Assembly (NCBI RefSeq): GCF_019266065.1
Contig: NZ_LPNR01000128.1
Coordinates: 152,410-216,409 of the forward strand
Reading direction: 5' to 3'
From: Nocardia sp. MH4
GTDB taxonomy: Bacteria > Actinomycetota > Actinomycetes > Mycobacteriales > Mycobacteriaceae
Length of the DNA: 64,000 bases
Shown: positions 18,270 through 26,869 of the stretch, piece by piece
Numbering within the stretch: position 1 is the stretch's first letter
Layout of the letters: every line of letters starts with the position of its first letter
The notes under the pieces: generated by a model
The model's input: only the letters and a program-made list of their open reading frames with translations
Database searches by the model: none
What the model was told of the DNA's origin: nothing
Translations under genes and position numbers: made by a program

Positions 18270-19274
18270 ATGGTGAACCTCAACGACGAGGGCGTGCCTC
18301 CGCTCATGTTCGTGCAACTGCTCGAGAGCCAAGCGCTCGACCCGGACGCCGCCGCTCGGCTTCGCGACATCATGGCTCGCGAAGGAATTGACGAGACGAC
18401 GTTGATCCAACGCAATATCCAGGCCCCGATACGGTGGTTTCGCGAGGTCTACCCTGCACTCGATGTCGACCAGGCAACTTCGCTCGGCTTCGCGTTCGCC
18501 GAACAAGCTCAGTTGACATCCTTCGGCCCATTGAGTTTTCCGCTGGTCAGCGCAGGCTCGGTAGCTGAGATCGTGGAGCTGCTCACCTATCTGCCTTTGA
18601 TCTCGACGGCTCTCAGTCCGCAGTTCCACCCAAGTGACGAGGGACTCACCGTCGGGCTCGCCGCGCACACAGGCGATTCGGCGCTGAACTGCCTGGTCGT
18701 CGCGTATGGCGGGTCGGCACTCCTGCGCCTGCTCGACATGCTGGCCGGCGATATGCCGACCGTGACACTCCATCTGAGCTGGTCAGCGCCGAACTTTCTA
18801 GCCGATAATGAGGACGCCCTAGCTGGGCGGTTGTTCTTCGACGCTCCGACGTCATTCCTTAGTGTCCCGGCGGACACTCTCAACGAGGTATGCAGGTTCT
18901 CCGATCCGGTCGCCTATCGACTTGCCATCGTGGATCTGCAACGAACCCTCGACCAGCGAAGTAAAACCATGTCTTTCTCGGAGAAGGTACGACGGCTGCT
19001 GGAGGAAGATCCTGGAAAGCGGAGTAAAGACTGGGTCGCGCACGAGCTGTCGATATCGACGAGCACACTCAAGCGGCGTCTATCCGGGGAGGGGACCACC
19101 TTTCGCGAGTTGCGCGAATCATTTCTGCGTGACCGTGCGATGCTGCGGCTACTCGACCGATCGATGTCGGTGAGTGAGATAGCTGCCGATCTCGGATATA
19201 GCGACCTCGCGAACTTCTCGCACGCCTTCAAGCGATGGACCGGTCGCTCTCCCAGCGAATTTCGACACGAATAG
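18270..19274 (+). CDS. AraC-family regulator of the alkane oxidation cluster
   Basis: A 334-residue transcription factor. Residues about 20-200 form the arabinose-binding-like N-terminal domain found in OruR/ArgR-type AraC proteins. The C-terminal third has the two helix-turn-helix units, the second being 'MSVSEIAADLGYSDLANFSHAFKRWTG', here split as 'SEIAADLGYSDLANFS' and 'FKRWTGRSPSEFR'. It faces the ferredoxin-CYP153 operon across a 115-bp region. AraC regulators in this place activate CYP153 operons in response to alkanes in other actinomycetes and proteobacteria. Confidence 0.93.
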   Translation: MVNLNDEGVPPLMFVQLLESQALDPDAAARLRDIMAREGIDETTLIQRNIQAPIRWFREVYPALDVDQATSLGFAFAEQAQLTSFGPLSFPLVSAGSVAEIVELLTYLPLISTALSPQFHPSDEGLTVGLAAHTGDSALNCLVVAYGGSALLRLLDMLAGDMPTVTLHLSWSAPNFLADNEDALAGRLFFDAPTSFLSVPADTLNEVCRFSDPVAYRLAIVDLQRTLDQRSKTMSFSEKVRRLLEEDPGKRSKDWVAHELSISTSTLKRRLSGEGTTFRELRESFLRDRAMLRLLDRSMSVSEIAADLGYSDLANFSHAFKRWTGRSPSEFRHE

Positions 19275-19803
19275 GACCACCCGTCCCGTCGTTGGTGGAT
19301 GGAGTCTGCGCGAACTGGTGCAGATCGGTTGGGGCTGGCCCCAGGCAGGAACCCGCTGCGGCATACGACAAAAACTCGCGACTTTGCCGAAACCGTGCAG
19401 AACTTTGCCGAACTCGTTGCTGCAGCCAACGGCTATCAGCGGCGTAGCCAACACCTAACACGGCGAGTAGTGAGTCGGCACCGGTCTGAATGATCTCAGC
19501 GCGTTGCCACCAGGATCCTGTCGGTGACGGCTGCGCATGAGATGGACGGAGTCGAGTCTCTCAATCGTGAAGCACATCGACTCGGTTAGCCAGCCCTAAC
19601 TGGTCCAGTTGCGATGCGATGCAGGACTGCAGCACGAATCGATCGTGCCCCGCATCCAGGGCCGGTGTTGACGAGAAGGCGACGATCGGTGCCGAACCGA
19701 CAGTCTTACCCGCTAGGTGGAGGGGATCGCCGGTGAGCTGGGTACTTGATCTTGTCGGCCTGCTTCGAAGCGGCTCACCCGTTATCCACGGGCGGGTATT
19801 CGG
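19275..19803. other. Non-coding stretch, no recognised feature
   Basis: About 530 bp between the ends of two convergent genes (the AraC and TetR genes). Only short, composition-driven reading frames are present. I see no transposase relic, RNA gene or clear terminator hairpin. Confidence 0.5.
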
Positions 19804-20472
19804 TCACTGGCACTGATCGGCGGTCGGTCCGTTTCCGACCGCGACCCTTGGGTGGGTAGCGAGAAAGTTGTCGACCAGTTGGGTGCAGTCGTCATGATCG
19901 ATGGTGCGTAGTCCGGTGAGGCGCGCGAACACGATCGGGCCGAGGAGTTCGATGATGGCGAACGTGGTGTCGAACTCGCCGAGCATCGCCCGCGCGTCGG
20001 GGCCGGTGAGGATCCGGTCGAACGGCTGGCGATATTGCTCGATGACGCGGGCACGCAGCGAGGTTACCGCTGCCGGGTCGGTGTGGTCGTCGCCGATCGA
20101 TCCCATCGCCAGCCAGGCCAGCGTGGTCATCTGCACTGGGGCTTGTTCTACGAGGTCCGCCTGAGTAGTGAGTAGCGCGATGAGTTGATCGCGCACGGGC
20201 CCGTCGCCGGTCGGTGTGTCGACATGGGGAAGCAACCGTTCGAAAGTTGCCGCGAGCAGTTGGGTGGTGCTGCCGAAGTGTCGATAGAGAGTGGCGCGCG
20301 CGACCTTCGACACGCGGGTGACGGCATCGACTGTGACCGCTTCGACCCCGCCGGTGGACAGCAGATGACTGGCCGCGTCGAGCAACCGGTTGCGGGACCG
20401 CGCCAGCCGAGGATCGGCCTGCTCGTCGGCTACGGTGCGCGGATCGGCCGCGGCAGAGTCCGGCTCTGTCAT
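19804..20472 (-). CDS. TetR-family repressor, divergent from MFS gene
   Basis: A 222-residue TetR regulator. The helix-turn-helix lies at about residues 45-66 ('AVTVDAVTRVSKVARATLYRHF'-like region, with 'VARATLYRHFGS' the recognition part). The C-terminal ligand domain is not specific. It is divergent from the exporter/UspA/thioesterase operon with 128 bp between, which contain a perfect inverted repeat. This is the standard layout for a local repressor of an efflux pump. The ligand is presumably a pump substrate. Confidence 0.92.
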   Translation of the reverse strand: MTEPDSAAADPRTVADEQADPRLARSRNRLLDAASHLLSTGGVEAVTVDAVTRVSKVARATLYRHFGSTTQLLAATFERLLPHVDTPTGDGPVRDQLIALLTTQADLVEQAPVQMTTLAWLAMGSIGDDHTDPAAVTSLRARVIEQYRQPFDRILTGPDARAMLGEFDTTFAIIELLGPIVFARLTGLRTIDHDDCTQLVDNFLATHPRVAVGNGPTADQCQ

Positions 20473-20552
20473 GGCCGCCCCTTCCTCGATTCGTATCGCT
20501 CAATTTGATCGTGCGTGGACGTCATCTCGCTCGCCGACCCACTATGATACTA

Positions 20553-20573
20553 ATAGTCTCACACAGAGACTAT
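20553..20573. promoter_or_regulatory. Probable TetR operator
   Basis: A perfect dyad ATAGTCTC-ACACA-GAGACTAT (8-bp arms, 5-nt centre) lies 27 nt before the MFS start and 80 nt before the TetR start. Size and place fit a TetR-dimer operator controlling both genes. Confidence 0.65.
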
Positions 20574-20600
20574 CGATCTACAACGGCGGGAGGTGCACCG

Positions 20601-22199
20601 GTGAACACTTCCCGGACGGGCGCTGTCGAGATCGCCCGGTGGACCAGGGCCCAATACTGGGTGCTGGCAGTATCGTGCCTGGGGGTGGCGCTGGTCGTCG
20701 CGGCCATGGCGGCGTTGTACTCGGCGTTGCCTCAGATTGCAGTCGCGACCGGGGCGACCCAAGCCCAGCTCACCTGGATCGTTGACGGCTACACACTGGT
20801 GCTGGCGTGTCTGGTGTTGCCCGCCGGAGCCATCGGTGACCGCTATGGGCGCCGCGCGGTGCTGGTGGCGGGACTGGCGGTGTTCGCGGCCGCCTCGGCG
20901 TTGCCGCTGGTGCTGACCGACCCGGTGTGGCTCATCGCGGCACGCGCACTCGCCGGTGCTGGCGCAGCGTTAGTGATGCCATCGACCCTGTCGATTCTGA
21001 CCGCAGGCTTCGCACTAGCTCATCGCGGCCGAGCGGTGGGGGTATGGGCGGGCGTCGCCGGATCCGGAGCTGTTCTGGGGATTCTCGGTGCCGGGATGCT
21101 GCTTGAGCGGTGGTCGTGGCAATCGGTATTTGTCGGGCTGACCGTGGCGGGGATTGTGCTGGCCGGGTTGGCTTGCACGATCGCGGAGTCTCGCCAACCC
21201 GAGCATCCGCCGGTGGACGGAATTGGCGCGGCGACGGTGGCTGTCGCGATCGCGGCGATCGTGTTCGCCGCGGTCGAGGTTCCCGCACGCGGCTGGGCCG
21301 ACCCGCTCGTCGCTGTCACCGCCGGTGTCGGAGTCGTGGCGGCGGTGGCGTTCGTGGCCGTGGAGCTACGGATCTCGGCACCACTGTTAGACGTGCGGTT
21401 GTTCGGACGCCGAGGCTTCGGTGCTGGCTCCCTGTCCGTGACCATTCAGTTCCTGGTCACCTTTGGGGTGTTCCTACTGCTGGTCCAGTACCTACAGCTG
21501 ATTCTCGGATACGGGCCGCTGGCGTCGGCCCTGGCGCTGGCGCCGATGGTGGCGCCGCTGGCCATGATTTCCGTGATCGCGCCTTGGCTCTCGAGCATGG
21601 TGGGATTGCGGGTGATGACCGTGACTGGCCTTCTCACCATCGCTGCCGGGCTGGTGCTGGTGAGCCGGTTGGACCTCGCCGCGAACTACCTCGACCTACT
21701 GTGGCCGCTGCTGATCATGAGCGCGGGCCTGGGATTGTGTACCGCCCCGGCGACTTACGCCATCGTCGCCGACACCCCCGAGGCCAAACACGGGGTCGCC
21801 GCGGCGGTGAATGATGCCGCCCGCGAGATCGGCGCCGCGATCGGGATCGCCGTGGCCGGCAGCGTGCTGGCCGCCGGCTATACTCAGCGTATCCAGCCCG
21901 CCCTACCCCGCCTGCCCGAGTCCGCTCGCGAACCCGTTGCCGATTCCCTGGCCGCCGCCCTGCAGGTCGCCGAGAAGGGCGGACCAGCGGCCCAGCCGCT
22001 AGCCGAGTACGCCAAGGCCGCGTTCGTGCACGGCAGCGGCGAGGCCGCGCTGGTGTTGGCTGCTATTACCGCCGCAGGCGCGATCGTGCTGGCTGTGCTT
22101 GCACCCGGGCCCACCACTCGCCGATGCCGCGCACAACCCTCGTGCACGATGGCTCCTGCCTCTCGCACGTCCCCTACCCGCGAAGGACGCCCGGCATGA
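20601..22199 (+). CDS. MFS drug exporter, DHA2 family (paralogue of 1792-3426)
   Basis: A 532-residue 14-helix exporter with motif A 'GAIGDRYGRRAVL' and motif C 'GVWAGVAGSGAVLG'. The GTG at 20601 has GGGAGG 7 nt upstream. The ATG at 20505 would place the operator inside the gene and is rejected. It matches the exporter at 1792 along nearly the full length but lacks that protein's basic tail. It is repressed, by inference, by the divergent TetR protein. The UspA gene begins inside its stop (ATGA). Confidence 0.92.
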   Translation: MNTSRTGAVEIARWTRAQYWVLAVSCLGVALVVAAMAALYSALPQIAVATGATQAQLTWIVDGYTLVLACLVLPAGAIGDRYGRRAVLVAGLAVFAAASALPLVLTDPVWLIAARALAGAGAALVMPSTLSILTAGFALAHRGRAVGVWAGVAGSGAVLGILGAGMLLERWSWQSVFVGLTVAGIVLAGLACTIAESRQPEHPPVDGIGAATVAVAIAAIVFAAVEVPARGWADPLVAVTAGVGVVAAVAFVAVELRISAPLLDVRLFGRRGFGAGSLSVTIQFLVTFGVFLLLVQYLQLILGYGPLASALALAPMVAPLAMISVIAPWLSSMVGLRVMTVTGLLTIAAGLVLVSRLDLAANYLDLLWPLLIMSAGLGLCTAPATYAIVADTPEAKHGVAAAVNDAAREIGAAIGIAVAGSVLAAGYTQRIQPALPRLPESAREPVADSLAAALQVAEKGGPAAQPLAEYAKAAFVHGSGEAALVLAAITAAGAIVLAVLAPGPTTRRCRAQPSCTMAPASRTSPTREGRPA

Positions 22200-22645
22200 C
22201 GGCCTATCGCACGATCCTTGTGGATACCGATGGATCCGATCGCTCCTACCGCGTGGTCGACCGCGCCGCCGAATTGGCCCACGCCACCCACGCCCGACTG
22301 GTTATCGTCGGCGTCCGCCACCACATCGACGAACGCACACTCGGAGTTGACCTCGACCGGCTGGGACCCGAGGCCTACCGGCTGCGCGGCACCAACCCGG
22401 TCGAAGCGATATTGCGCACGGCCTGCCAGCACGCCCTAGCGCACGGCGCCATCGACATCGACACCCGCATCTTGTCCGAACCCACTTTGCGTGCCCTATT
22501 GCGCCTTGCCGCCACTGCGGCGCCGGACCTCATCATCACCGCCGACTTGTGCCGGTCGAGTCCGCTGGCCCGGCTGCTGTCCAATACACCGACCGAGCTC
22601 GCACGCAGAGCTCACTGCGACATCCTTATCGCCACCACCCAATGA
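22196..22645 (+). CDS. Universal stress protein (UspA family)
   Basis: A 149-residue single-domain Usp. It begins 'YRTILVDTDGSD' (the usual first strand and acidic residue) and ends 'ARRAHCDILIA', the normal family C terminus. The typical nucleotide loop G-2x-G-9x-G(S/T) is not clear; the region reads 'DLCRSSPLARLLSNTPTELA', so ATP binding may be lost. The ATG overlaps the exporter stop by four bases and has GAAGGA upstream. Its place suggests a stress role tied to the exporter. Confidence 0.85.
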   Translation: MTAYRTILVDTDGSDRSYRVVDRAAELAHATHARLVIVGVRHHIDERTLGVDLDRLGPEAYRLRGTNPVEAILRTACQHALAHGAIDIDTRILSEPTLRALLRLAATAAPDLIITADLCRSSPLARLLSNTPTELARRAHCDILIATTQ

Positions 22646-22667
22646 CACACATATGCAGAAAGCACCC

Positions 22668-23210
22668 ATGAGCCGCACATCCGATACCATAAGATCCGTA
22701 TCGTCCGAGGCCGAGGAGAGTACGCCCCTCTTCCCTGTGGTTCCGCCGGAATGCCAAGACTTGCCGCCCCATCATGATCATTGCCTCGGTTGTGGGCCAG
22801 CCAATCCGCACGGCCACCAGTTGAGCGTCCGACGTGACGCGGAAGGTGTCTACGCCCGTCACACGTTTGACTCCCGCCACGTTGGCGCCCCAGCGATCGC
22901 CCATGGCGGCGCAGTCGCCACCGTCCTCGACGACCTGTTCGGGTTCCTCCTCTACACCGTGGGAGAACCCGCCGTCACCCGCCACCTCTCCATCGACTAC
23001 CTCTCCCCGGTTCTACTCGACACCCCGTATATCGCCCGCGCCCATCTTCATTCCCGCCAGGGTCGCAAACTGAACCTTCGGGCCACCATCGAAGACGACC
23101 ATGGCCACATGGTTACAACCGCTACTGCCCTCTTTCTCGTCGTCAACATCGACCACTTCTTCCTGGCCTCACAGCGTGCCACCTCTTCAGACGTGCCACC
23201 AACGGCCTAA
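22668..23210 (+). CDS. Hotdog-fold thioesterase (paralogue of 6976-7506)
   Basis: A 180-residue PaaI-like thioesterase with 'CLGCGPANPHGHQLS' and the active-site block 'AIAHGGAVATVLDDLFG'. It aligns end to end with the thioesterase in the P450 cluster. The ATG at 22668 gives the same N-terminal length as the paralogue; an ATG at 22653 is the alternative. It follows the UspA gene by 22 bp and closes the TetR-controlled operon. Confidence 0.85.
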   Translation: MSRTSDTIRSVSSEAEESTPLFPVVPPECQDLPPHHDHCLGCGPANPHGHQLSVRRDAEGVYARHTFDSRHVGAPAIAHGGAVATVLDDLFGFLLYTVGEPAVTRHLSIDYLSPVLLDTPYIARAHLHSRQGRKLNLRATIEDDHGHMVTTATALFLVVNIDHFFLASQRATSSDVPPTA

Positions 23211-23392
23211 GCGGCGATCACGTACTGTGGCCGGCGCGATCAGGCGATGAGGACGACTTGGGTCGGGACCGCTATGCCGCCAGCGCACTCTGGGGTGCAG
23301 GCTGCTGTGGGACGGTGACCTACGGGCTTCGCTCACGAGTATGCGCTGTCTGACACGATCCGCCAAAACACTACGCACAGGATGCGGCTGTT

Positions 23393-24361
23393 ATGACTCT
23401 AATGGGCACGCACGGTCCGGAAATCCCGGAAACGCCAAGCTTCGGTGGCCTCGTGACCACCGATGACATGGTCGCTGCTCGGAAACGATTAATGGAATTC
23501 ACCGATGAAGACGAGGCATTGCTGCGGCAGTTTAGCGGAGTCGCGACACCCGGTATGGCTGAGATCGTCGACGAACTCCGCGCCTACCTAAACGAACACC
23601 GGGACACTGCCGCACTTCTTTCTGGGCGCGACACTGAGGAACAGGTCGAACATCTTCGAAGCGATCACCTTTCCGGTTTGACGGCGGGAACCGTCGATGC
23701 TGACTATCTCATCGAGCGTATGCGTATGGCCGCGCGTCACGAGCGACTCGGCGTGAAGCCGACATGGCTTCTCGGCGCGTACAATCGGTTTCTTTGCTCT
23801 GCTGCGAGCCGGATCTGTGAATCCAGCTCATCTTCCGATCCCGAGCGTGCGTTGGCGACGCTGCTGGCGCTACAAAGGCTGGTGTTCCTCGATATCGGCC
23901 TCGCCGCCGACATCTACCTCGCCAAACGCGAGCACTCGAATCGCGAGCAGCAGAGGGCGGTGAGCGAACTCCCGACTCCGGTACTGCAGTTGATCCCAGG
24001 GCTTCTGGTGGTCCCGATCGTAGGAGAATTGGACGATCGCCGGGCTCTCAATTTGACCAATCAGCTGATGGCGCATATCCGCAATTCGAGGGCGCAGGCC
24101 GCCGTCGTCGATATCACCGGACTGCCGTCGATCGATCTCGACGTTGCTGCCCATCTGATCACAGCAGTAAAAGCATGTGCGCTTTTGGGTGCGGAGGTTA
24201 TTTTCACTGGGCTTTCCGCCGAAGTCGCCCGGACGCTTGTCGACATCAGTCCACAGAAAACTACGCTCATTACATTTGTCGACTTGCAGAGTGGGGTCGA
24301 GCATGCCACACAGACACTTGGGTACGAGATGGTGATGACGTGGCCATTACGCAATACCTGA
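23393..24361 (+). CDS. Globin-coupled sensor with STAS domain
   Basis: A 322-residue regulator of the RsbR/stressosome type. Residues about 30-175 look like a sensor-globin domain. His116 in 'RHERLGVKPTWLLGAY' is in the place of the heme-ligating proximal His of globin-coupled sensors. Residues about 195-310 are a STAS domain ('GLLVVPIVGELDDRRA', 'VVDITGLPSIDLDVA', 'GAEVIFTGLS'). Such proteins sense oxygen or a related gas and act on sigma-factor partner switches. No kinase or anti-sigma gene is adjacent, so it would act in trans. An ATG three codons later (23402) is possible. Confidence 0.87.
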   Translation: MTLMGTHGPEIPETPSFGGLVTTDDMVAARKRLMEFTDEDEALLRQFSGVATPGMAEIVDELRAYLNEHRDTAALLSGRDTEEQVEHLRSDHLSGLTAGTVDADYLIERMRMAARHERLGVKPTWLLGAYNRFLCSAASRICESSSSSDPERALATLLALQRLVFLDIGLAADIYLAKREHSNREQQRAVSELPTPVLQLIPGLLVVPIVGELDDRRALNLTNQLMAHIRNSRAQAAVVDITGLPSIDLDVAAHLITAVKACALLGAEVIFTGLSAEVARTLVDISPQKTTLITFVDLQSGVEHATQTLGYEMVMTWPLRNT

Positions 24362-24879
24362 TTTGGCGAAGTGCTTGGCCAGTTGCGCAGTCCCGGCTGC
24401 GGTGGGCGATCCGGCTCACCAGCCTGTGTACGTGCCGACGCGGTGCTGATTGCGAAGTAAGTCCGCCGTCGGTGAAGATGCTCAACAGCAACGTTCGCGC
24501 GCACCGCCAAACATGCCGCGCGCAGTATCTGCGGTGGGCCACCGCTGGTATCGTACGGAGCTTCGGCGGCATTCGAGTTCGGGTACCGGTCCTCATAGCT
24601 CCTAGCGTGAATCTGCATGTGTCACCGAGACACGTTGCGATGCAGGAAGTTTCGCAGCGGACCTATGTGACGGATGATTGTGGTGGTTAGCGAACCGCAA
24701 CTCCCAGTGAAGCCGCCGGGAATAGCCAGCCCTCACCACACAGCCCGAGGTTGGTGTTCAAGGGGGAGTGGGGGAGGGCTGTACGTGCTGTCGGGGGCCG
24801 CTCATTCTCGGGTTCGTGTCCGGATGACCTTCTGGCGCAGGCTAATAGCTTCTGTCGGTGCGGTTGCTGTGCCGTCGCC
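24362..24879. other. Non-coding stretch, no recognised feature
   Basis: Roughly 520 bp after the globin-STAS gene. Open frames here lack any recognisable domain. The right end runs into the IS5 relic. Confidence 0.45.
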
Positions 24880-24884
24880 ATCAG

Positions 24885-25100
24885 ATCAGTGCGGCATCGA
24901 GATTCAGGAATCCGTAATGGATGTCGATGCGGCGTGCCCACCGGATGGCCAGGCGCCGGTACCGGGGGAGCGGGCGCAAGTCTGCTCCACGATCCACCGG
25001 CCGCAGTGACTTTGTCCCGGGTTCCGCGGCGGGATGTAATTCGACGCAGTAAATCCCCTTGCCTGGACGGCCGAGGCCACTGGGACGGCGGATCGATAAA
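24885..25100 (-). pseudogene. IS5-like transposase C-terminal relic, copy 1
   Basis: The minus strand reads 'YRRLAIRWARRIDIHYGFLNL', which is the C-terminal signature of IS5-type transposases (Arg-rich helix, then R-x-D-I-H). Only about the last 70 codons are left. The sequence is the inverted partner of copy 2 at 25110-25325. Confidence 0.7.
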
Positions 25101-25325
25101 ACTATCACCGACACGGGTTGCGAGCATGTAGTCTGTACGCCGACCTGCGACAGCGCCGGGATCGACGGCCCATTCCCATCGCGGAACCCGAGACAAAGGT
25201 CACCGCCAGTCGGCTAGTCGTGGAACAAACCATGGCCCGACCCCACCAATATCGGCGAACGGTGATCGATGGAACGCCGCATCGACATCCACTATCGATT
25301 CCTGAATGTCGGTGCCGCAGTATCA
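24901..25325. repeat. Imperfect inverted repeat made of two IS5 relics
   Basis: The two relics form a large imperfect palindrome centred near 25105. The best-matched part is an 18-bp exact inverted pair, 24918-24935 and 25274-25291 (TGGATGTCGATGCGGCGT and its complement). Similarity continues inward through the 'TTTGTC(C/T)CGGGTTCCGCG' segment on each side. Confidence 0.65.
25110..25325 (+). pseudogene. IS5-like transposase C-terminal relic, copy 2
   Basis: The plus strand shows 'RLVVEQTMARPHQYRR' (from 'RWVVERTFAWLHRYRR'-type sequence) and, after a frameshift, 'ERRIDIHYRFLNVGAAV'. It is the same C-terminal region as copy 1 but diverged and in the opposite direction. Confidence 0.65.
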
Positions 25326-25363
25326 GACCGCGACGACTCAGCAACTGAACCTGACAGGAGCTC

Positions 25364-26869
25364 CTAGGGCACAGCGTGGTAGTCGGATAGGGCGAACTGA
25401 GTCATTTGGCTACGGAATTGTCGAGCCAAGCCCGGGAAAGCCGCGGGATTAAAACCATCTTCCCCGACAGGCCAAGTAACGCATCCAGAGTTCCAAGTCG
25501 TGCGAGCCAAGTGCCGTTGAACAACCGCGTTGAATCGGTCCTGCGCTGACTTTCGTACATCAATATATCGGAGCCCCCATCGCTCCAGCGTCCGCACCGA
25601 CTCTACGATGTAATCTATCTGCGCCTCCAGATAGGCTAGGGCTGTGTAGAAATACGGACCGGAGTTCGGTCCGAAAGTGAAATGTAGGTTGGGATACCCA
25701 GAAACATGTATGCTCTTGTACGCGTAAACTCCTTCGACCCATTCTTCCTGGAGGAGTCGTGCGCCACAACCACGAACCGGGAATGGTACTCCAGCCTCGC
25801 CGGGTGCATCGAAAACGATCGTATCGAAGCGGCGCTCGACGCCATCAACCGTGAGGATTCCGTGCTCCGTAAGCCGAATGATCGGGAAGGTGAGGAGTCT
25901 GCAGTTGTCCCGATCTAGAGCCGGTAAGAAATCATTTGAGATGAGCAATCGCGGACGGCACGCCCGGTTGTCCGGTGCGAGCTGCCGTCGCGCCCATCTA
26001 TCTTTGACCTGAAGCCTCAACTGGATTTTAGATACCTGTTCCAGCGCGGTGGTGAGACCTGTTGTTCGAACCAAACCGTATCCGATAGACTCGTACGCCC
26101 AGAAGTGGGCACTCCGGGCTAGATCCTCGGCCAGCGGTAGTTTCTCGAATAGCGAACGTCTCCACCCTGCCGTCCCGTACTGCGGGTGGGGAAGAACCCA
26201 TCGCGGTGCACTCTGAAATACGGTGACGTGGCGGGCTCGGTCCACCAACTCCGGGATCATCTGGACTGCATTGGTGCCGGTACCGACGACTGCCACCGTC
26301 AGTCCGGTGACATCGATACCGGCGTCCCATCGGGTACCGTCTATCTTGTGGCCACGAAAGTCGTCGGCGCCCACGATCTCGCGCCTGCTTGCGTTCGAGA
26401 ACGGCACAGTCGCCACCACGACCGAGCGGGCAGTGATGCTCTCCTCCTCGCCACTGCTGGTCGAGACACGCACATGCCAGGTCCCTCGAGCCTCGTCGAA
26501 GTCGAGTCCGTTTACGTTGTACCCGTAGCGAATCCGTCCATCGAGACCATGCCGGGTGATCACGCCGCGCATGTAGGCGCGGACGTCTACGCCCGGCGTA
26601 TACCTATGGCTCCAGGCGGGATCCCGCGTGAACCAGAACGACCGCAGTACTGACGGACGACCGCAGGATGCGTCCGGATGAACGCTGTCGCGCCACTCAC
26701 CGCCGGGCTCAGGTGCGCGCTCGAGAACCACGACGTCCTCGATCCCCGCGCACCGTAATCGGATCGCGGTGCCGATTCCCGAGAACCCGGCACCTATGAT
26801 CACGACTCGTGTGGGACCGGGAATTGTTTGCCCGGGGTCATCGTCTGTCGGCCGCCCCTCGTCGATCAT
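25364..26869 (-). CDS. Baeyer-Villiger-type flavin monooxygenase, atypical
   Basis: A 501-residue class B flavoprotein monooxygenase. 'VVIIGAGFSGIGTA' binds FAD and 'VAVVGTGTNAVQ' binds NADPH. The family fingerprint F-x-G-x-x-x-H-x-x-x-W-(P/D) reads 'FRGHKIDGTRWD', so the usual His is Asp. The C-terminal 'GYPNLHFTFGPNSG' is typical. The ATG at 26869 overlaps the stop of the upstream diiron gene by four bases. It may oxidise a ketone or heteroatom in lipid or steroid breakdown. The altered fingerprint makes the reaction uncertain. Confidence 0.85.
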   Translation of the reverse strand: MIDEGRPTDDDPGQTIPGPTRVVIIGAGFSGIGTAIRLRCAGIEDVVVLERAPEPGGEWRDSVHPDASCGRPSVLRSFWFTRDPAWSHRYTPGVDVRAYMRGVITRHGLDGRIRYGYNVNGLDFDEARGTWHVRVSTSSGEEESITARSVVVATVPFSNASRREIVGADDFRGHKIDGTRWDAGIDVTGLTVAVVGTGTNAVQMIPELVDRARHVTVFQSAPRWVLPHPQYGTAGWRRSLFEKLPLAEDLARSAHFWAYESIGYGLVRTTGLTTALEQVSKIQLRLQVKDRWARRQLAPDNRACRPRLLISNDFLPALDRDNCRLLTFPIIRLTEHGILTVDGVERRFDTIVFDAPGEAGVPFPVRGCGARLLQEEWVEGVYAYKSIHVSGYPNLHFTFGPNSGPYFYTALAYLEAQIDYIVESVRTLERWGLRYIDVRKSAQDRFNAVVQRHLARTTWNSGCVTWPVGEDGFNPAAFPGLARQFRSQMTQFALSDYHAVP

